Source: Orthonyx spaldingii (lineage: Eukaryota; Chordata; Aves; Passeriformes; Orthonychidae). From it: a stretch of DNA of 64,000 bases. Where the stretch lies: positions 186,001 to 250,000 of the forward strand of contig VZTJ01002642.1 in assembly GCA_013397795.1 (NCBI GenBank). The letters are read 5' to 3'. Every line of letters starts with the position of its first letter. Position 1 is the stretch's first letter. Shown piece by piece: positions 58,866 to 64,000 of this stretch. Position numbers and translations under genes: made by a program. The notes under the pieces were generated by a model. It saw only the letters and a program-made list of their open reading frames with translations. It did not search any database and was not told the origin of the DNA.

Positions 58866-61800
58866 TACATTCAGGATAATTTTAAAATGTTCTTGAAACC
58901 TCAAGTGTAATAGTTTAAGTACACAACTGCAATACCTGTATACAATTTCTGCGTTATCACAGAGTAAAATAGTACATAATGTAAGATATTGGATAGAGCC
59001 ATACAGATCTGTGCAATCTTTTTAATAAGATAATCCTTTTAATTATTTGAGCTTGCTGTCGTCTTTCACAATATGTTCATTTTTACACATCTATTTAGTG
59101 CTCCTGTATTTATTTGATTAAGTAATATATTCTTCTATTTTCATCCAAACCCTCTTCCTCTCTTTTTCACATAGTGATTAGGAAATATGGATCTCCATGT
59201 CCAGGTGAAAACATGTTTTTTAAATAGGAGGGTGGATTATACAAGTAAAACATGAGGAGAAAAGTATGCAAATTGCTGAAAGTTGTCTAGGAGATGGTTG
59301 AAGATTTCTTCACTAGCAGGTGTTATGAACAACCTCTTATCTAAAGTAGATATTGTCTACATCTGATTCTGTCCAGAGGCAGATGCATGGACTGGGTGAT
59401 TGCTGGAAGCCATTGACAGCTATTCCTTGCCACATCAATTTACATTTCAGAATAGATTTTACCTTCTCAATTAGAATAAAATAAGGCTTCAAATGAATGA
59501 ATATGGCAACAAAGGTATTACAAATAAGACTAAATCCCATTTAAAATACAGTTTTTTATGATAACAATGTGCATATTTGGAGCAGTATGAAACCTCTGCT
59601 TTACAATTTTGTTTTGTTTTATTTAACCTGCCTTATGTGTCATAGCTAGAAATCCTTGATTACTCATGCAAAACCTAGATTTGAAATTCTTCATTTTCAG
59701 GAAGCATTGATGTGCTGTTTTTCCTTATACACTAGAAAAACATTAAATGAATTGACCTGTACAGGTTTCATTTGAGTGGACCTATGACAGCTACAATTGT
59801 GGTACAGTTTCAAGCCCGAAAACACATCTGTATATTTTCAAACGTTGTAATCTAAGAAGCATCAGCATATTTTTTGTTCACTTGCTTTCAGATTCTGATT
59901 AACCATTTAACTCTTTCTTCCACAGTTAACTCATTTGAACCAGAATTAGCAGAACAATCTTCAGAAAAAAAATTGGCAGATTTATTCTACACCCCAACTG
60001 TTGAATCCTTTTTTATTAAAATGAATGGTGTTTTAAATTGAAGACATATTTTCTATTATGCATAAAACAATATCACATTTCAGGATAATTCTGTGTACGT
60101 GACTTTTACATGACTGCATGTTCCAAAGTTATAATAGGGGCAAATTCCTTCCAGAAACTTGTTCTGATGCTGGATGGATGAGAAGCAAGATGACAGCATC
60201 AAGAATGGCTAAATCAAAGCTTCTGCTCCTCCTGTTACAGGAATAAAACACAGGTTTTGGCCCTTCATATGTGGAGTGACAAAAATTCAGTTTAGCCTAT
60301 ACTGGAAAGCTTTTAGTTGCCTCTGAGATAAAATATATAAAAATAGAAAAAAACCAAGAAAAACAAAAACGTGTAAGAGACAGTAAATACTGCATTCTGA
60401 AGCAGAATGTCAAACTGTTTCCTCAGACTGGATGAAGCAAGATATTTGCCAAGCTCCAAGGCATGTGTTATGTGACACACAACTCCTCAGATCACAGCAA
60501 AAGCTTATTCAGGCTTCTATTTGACCTATTTGACCAGTGCAGGGTTTAAATGCAGCTGAAATAAAATTGCAGTCAGCCATTTAATCTATATTCCAATTTA
60601 ATCCATCTTCCCAGTTTCAGAGTCAGTGGTGCTTATGATCTTATCAGAACTGTGAAGTCATACAAGCAGACTGCCTCCCATTTCTTTAGAAAAAGATTAC
60701 TTACCAATAAACAACAGTTTTTTCCAAGTCTGAAAGTAAAGCATAAATGTAGTTTATATATTCATGTACATATATACATAAATGTGTACAAATGAACGTG
60801 GAGAGTGCTGATTTTTCACATTCATTTTTCAATATAAAGATTAATATATATTCCCTTCAAAGGTTTAGCAGGATCTAATGTCTTTTGACCAGAGATGAGT
60901 TCAATACTCCTCTACTTTATAAAAATAAAGATTTTTATGGACAGGTACAGTAAGGTCACTTGACACACTTCAAACAAGTAACTCAGTTAATAGAGCAATT
61001 TAGAGATCTTAGTTTTATTTCTGTGATTAATTAGTTATCTTTCAGAATTTGATAAGGAATCTTTTAATATTGTTGAACAATAATTTATTTCAGCTATTCT
61101 GGACAATCAAAGCTACCCAGTCTTCAAGAAGGGATTAACTCCCAGGATTCTCTGTAAGAATGACTTAATTAAAAAGGCTTAAGAGAAGGAATGCTTTAGT
61201 ACAGGAAACGAGAACTCTTTGACCCCTAGAGGTTGACTGAAAGTTATCACTTTCTTAAAAATGAGTGATCAATAAAAACTCAAAAGAGGAATTATCTTTG
61301 AAGATGGTTAAGGAGCTGCTGCTGCTAGAAAATAAGGAAAATAACTTGCATTTTATGAGCTTCAGGTTCCACACAAGGCACCCACAGAAGTGCTGAGGCA
61401 CCGTGCACAGCAGCTGCTCTACACTGAGCCTACACAATTTCTTCGATCTCCTGAGGGCTACAAAGAATTAAATGCAAGATCTCTTAAAAATTATACATGT
61501 TTTTCTTCCGCCATTAGCTTGTCACTGTTTCCTTACTACACATTTATCTGCGCACCTTGCCCTTCATTCCCACAAATGTTTATCAATACCTGTGTCATCT
61601 GATGGCATTCATCTTATCTCAAAGAGACCAGCACGGAAATCAGAGCCAGCATGGTCTTTTTGCTCCAGCACTGCTGCAGTTCTACAACATAGTGATAAGG
61701 CTTGGATGTCAGGAATTCAGAGAATTTATATCAAAACCAAAGAAAACCCCCGGTCTCTGAGAAATCATCCAGAATATATTAAATCATCTAGAATATATGG

Positions 61801-64000
61801 AAAACCAATGGCAGCCAGTAGTAATTCATGGGACAGAACTATCCAAGTTATTCTGCTCTACCTAAAGTAAGTTTACAAAAACTGTCAGCTGGTAAAAGCA
61901 TTGGATGAGGCAGAAACAAGAGGAGTGAGAAGGAGCACTACGGGATCAAATTAAGCTGATTCAAACAGGATAAAGTAAATGGCTAAAAAGCAGTTAGAAA
62001 TAATGAGACTGCTATTGGAGCCAGCCTGAGAGTGGAAAGTTACCAGGAAAAACCACGTTAGTAAACTGTAACGACACTAATTTAATGGATATATCCCAAG
62101 CACAGTAAGGGAAACAAATGGACAGAGATACAAATCAACTGCCTCAATAACAACCACAACTTCAGTGTCAGCCATATGAAAATACAGAAAAATATCTTGT
62201 TATAAAACCTTCAGTGAAAACCATGCATGTATGAGTTGGGAGAAACATAAGCTCAACATGTATTTAATCTTATTACAGAAGTGTTATCCACTGCCTTCCT
62301 TGTACATCTGGATGGGGTAAAAACTCAACTCCAAATGAGTTGGGCTAATCAACCTCAGGCAAAATGATACTCAACTTCCTTGCTAGAAACAGACCCTGAT
62401 TCTCTGAATCACACAGAGATATTTTCACAGCAAGCATAGTCTTGAACATTCAGACCTTTGAGAACAGTTTATAGTCATGTGGAGATCAGCTGCCACTGCT
62501 TGTCACCTGTATTTCTGAAAAATGTCATATATGCAGTCTGTTGATGCACTGTAAATTGTTTTCAAGGAATTAGTCTCCTGCAGATTGAAGCAAATGATTC
62601 CAAACTCTTTTGTAGCAAGCTGACTTGACACTGCAGCCGTCAATTTTTTGAACTATTTTCTTCCACAAAGATATCCTTTATGTATGTCCAAGCACAGGAG
62701 AAGAAGCAGTGTCCATACCACACCTGCAATGTTTCCTAACTCAAAAAAAAAATAATCTGGAAACATGCTTGTAAATACACAACATTAGATTATTCCCAGT
62801 TTTATTTTCAAGCTAGGCATGATCCTAAAGGGACAGAAAAATCTTTTATCCCACTCTAAATCCAGATTTCATAAAAAGAAAAAGAATCTGGTCCACTCTT
62901 GTCCAGAGATCTTTATCCTTCTTTCCCAAGGTTTCTCCAAGGGTGGGGATGGGCGCTGGTAACCCCAGAGGCTGGAAGGGGGAAGCGAATGTATGTCACT
63001 GTACACAGAGAATAGTAACTTCTTTGGACTTAGTTGTAGATCAGTAGATAGAAATTTTAGGCTCCATTAACATTTTGCAATTGTCCAATATTTCAGTTTA
63101 CTTACTCTATTGCTGCTATGGATCCTGAATTTATAGTTCATCCATTGCCAGTTGACTACTAGCCATTAATAAATTCATAAAACACTTTGAATCCTGATTT
63201 TGGTTTAACTATTTGAAGCAAGTGTTTTTTCTCTTATACCACACTGCCTGTCCCAAGGTCCTGGCTCCACTAAAACTCTTTGTTCAGCTACTTTGGGCTG
63301 GTTTTTCAGGGTAGAAGTTAAAGAACTGTTTGGCTGACTTAATGCAACACATGCAACACATCAAATTTTGCATTTTATTACACCACAGAATAATCATGCT
63401 ATAGACACAATTTATTCATTCAAACCTGCAGACAGCATCAAGTTCTCTTGACTGGACACTATTTCATCACATTTCAGATGCAAATGCAACCTCAAAAATT
63501 ACAACACTGCCAGCTTAATCTTCATTCCATTTTTTTTTTTCCTGCCTGTAACAGTCAAACAATATTTTTAGTCTCCGTTAAAAATATATTTATTTGTACC
63601 AAACATATTTTTAAAGGTCTTGCTTTGGAAAAGGGCCTCTTCATCCCATCATTTAACATTAAAGTAAAAGGCTGTACAATAAAACCTCATCATCTATTTG
63701 GTGAAGTTAAGACTTCTTTTACCTCTCATGCTTTACTTAACTTAGAGAACTGAAAGATACATGTATGCACTTCAACTCATAGACCAAAACTCACTATCAC
63801 AAAACTAGAAATACTTGACAGCATAACATTATGGTTGCCAGAAATGTGACAAACTGTAAAAGTCAGAATGAGCTCTGGATGTTTCTTCACAGTCACGGAT
63901 GGCATCTTGTCACCTTGTAACACAGGAGCTGCCTCTATTACAATGGCATTTCAACACAGACTTTTCCTAGGAAAGGATTCAAGCATGTCCCTTTTCTCAC
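58866..64000. other. Unique AT-rich non-coding DNA
   Basis: No gene or repeat family recognised. A 19-bp imperfect tandem duplication (AAATCATCYAGAATATATK) lies at 61762-61799. Overlapping open frames at 61390-61870 give no recognisable peptide. Confidence 0.5.
61762..61799. repeat. Two-copy 19-bp tandem duplication
   Basis: AAATCATCCAGAATATATT is followed at once by a copy differing at one internal position and the last base. A small local slippage or repair product. Confidence 0.7.

Noticed and set aside
58635..58904. 89-codon minus-strand open frame rich in F, W, L, V and G, looking like a membrane peptide
   Set aside because: It is the translation of the T/G-only strand of the A/C low-complexity tract; stops are absent because of composition.
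1..64000. tRNA, snRNA, rRNA, microRNA or CRISPR features
   Set aside because: I looked for common vertebrate small-RNA signatures and regularly spaced repeats and saw none. A Rfam/Infernal scan would be needed to exclude diverged ones.

Overview
The window looks like avian nuclear DNA with no recognisable protein-coding gene. The evidence for a bird is four CR1 (chicken repeat 1) LINE fragments with the CATAGAAT/CACAGAAT-type octamer tail, a Neoaves-type ERVL LTR (the family opening TGTGTTGGTTT), a compact class II (ERVK-like) solo LTR, and sparse, AT-rich repeat content. A neoavian bird, possibly a songbird, is the best guess; species and chromosome cannot be read from the sequence. No open frame is longer than about 160 codons, and the longest lies over a CR1. 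The window is best described as intergenic DNA or the inside of a very long intron.

Layout: 1-9250 is AT-rich unique DNA. 9253-9436 is an old MIR/L2-like element. 9960-10335 is a striking block dense in TAAT/ATTA sites, a candidate conserved enhancer. 10340-15685 is unique. 15686-16544 and 17931-18372 are two minus-strand CR1 3' ends with broken remains of the reverse-transcriptase ORF. 18373-30365 is unique apart from a (T)nCCAG-flanked exon-like segment (18995-19064), an A(32) run (22177-22208) and an ATT microsatellite ending in an N (26804). 30366-30500 is a second ancient amniote repeat, with a weaker one near 32385. 34800-35010 and 40160-40500 are candidate conserved non-coding blocks. 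36827-36960 is a short CR1. 38572-39625 is a GC-rich ERVL LTR built largely of 'CCCGTGG' subrepeats. 41152-41400 is a 249-bp solo LTR with intact 6-bp target duplications. 41407-64000 is mostly unique DNA. It holds twin palindromes at 48464-48516, a CR1 tail at 54312-54413, a possible regulatory region at 56500-58440, and a 300-bp stretch made almost only of A and C (58561-58865).

No operon-like or pathway logic is present. The functional hypotheses worth testing are non-coding: enhancer-like blocks and the LTR promoters. Three short splice-flanked segments could be exons: 35384-35531, 46607-46772 (their reading phases are compatible) and 18995-19064. All statements come from reading by eye; counts are hand counts and no alignment or database search was run.
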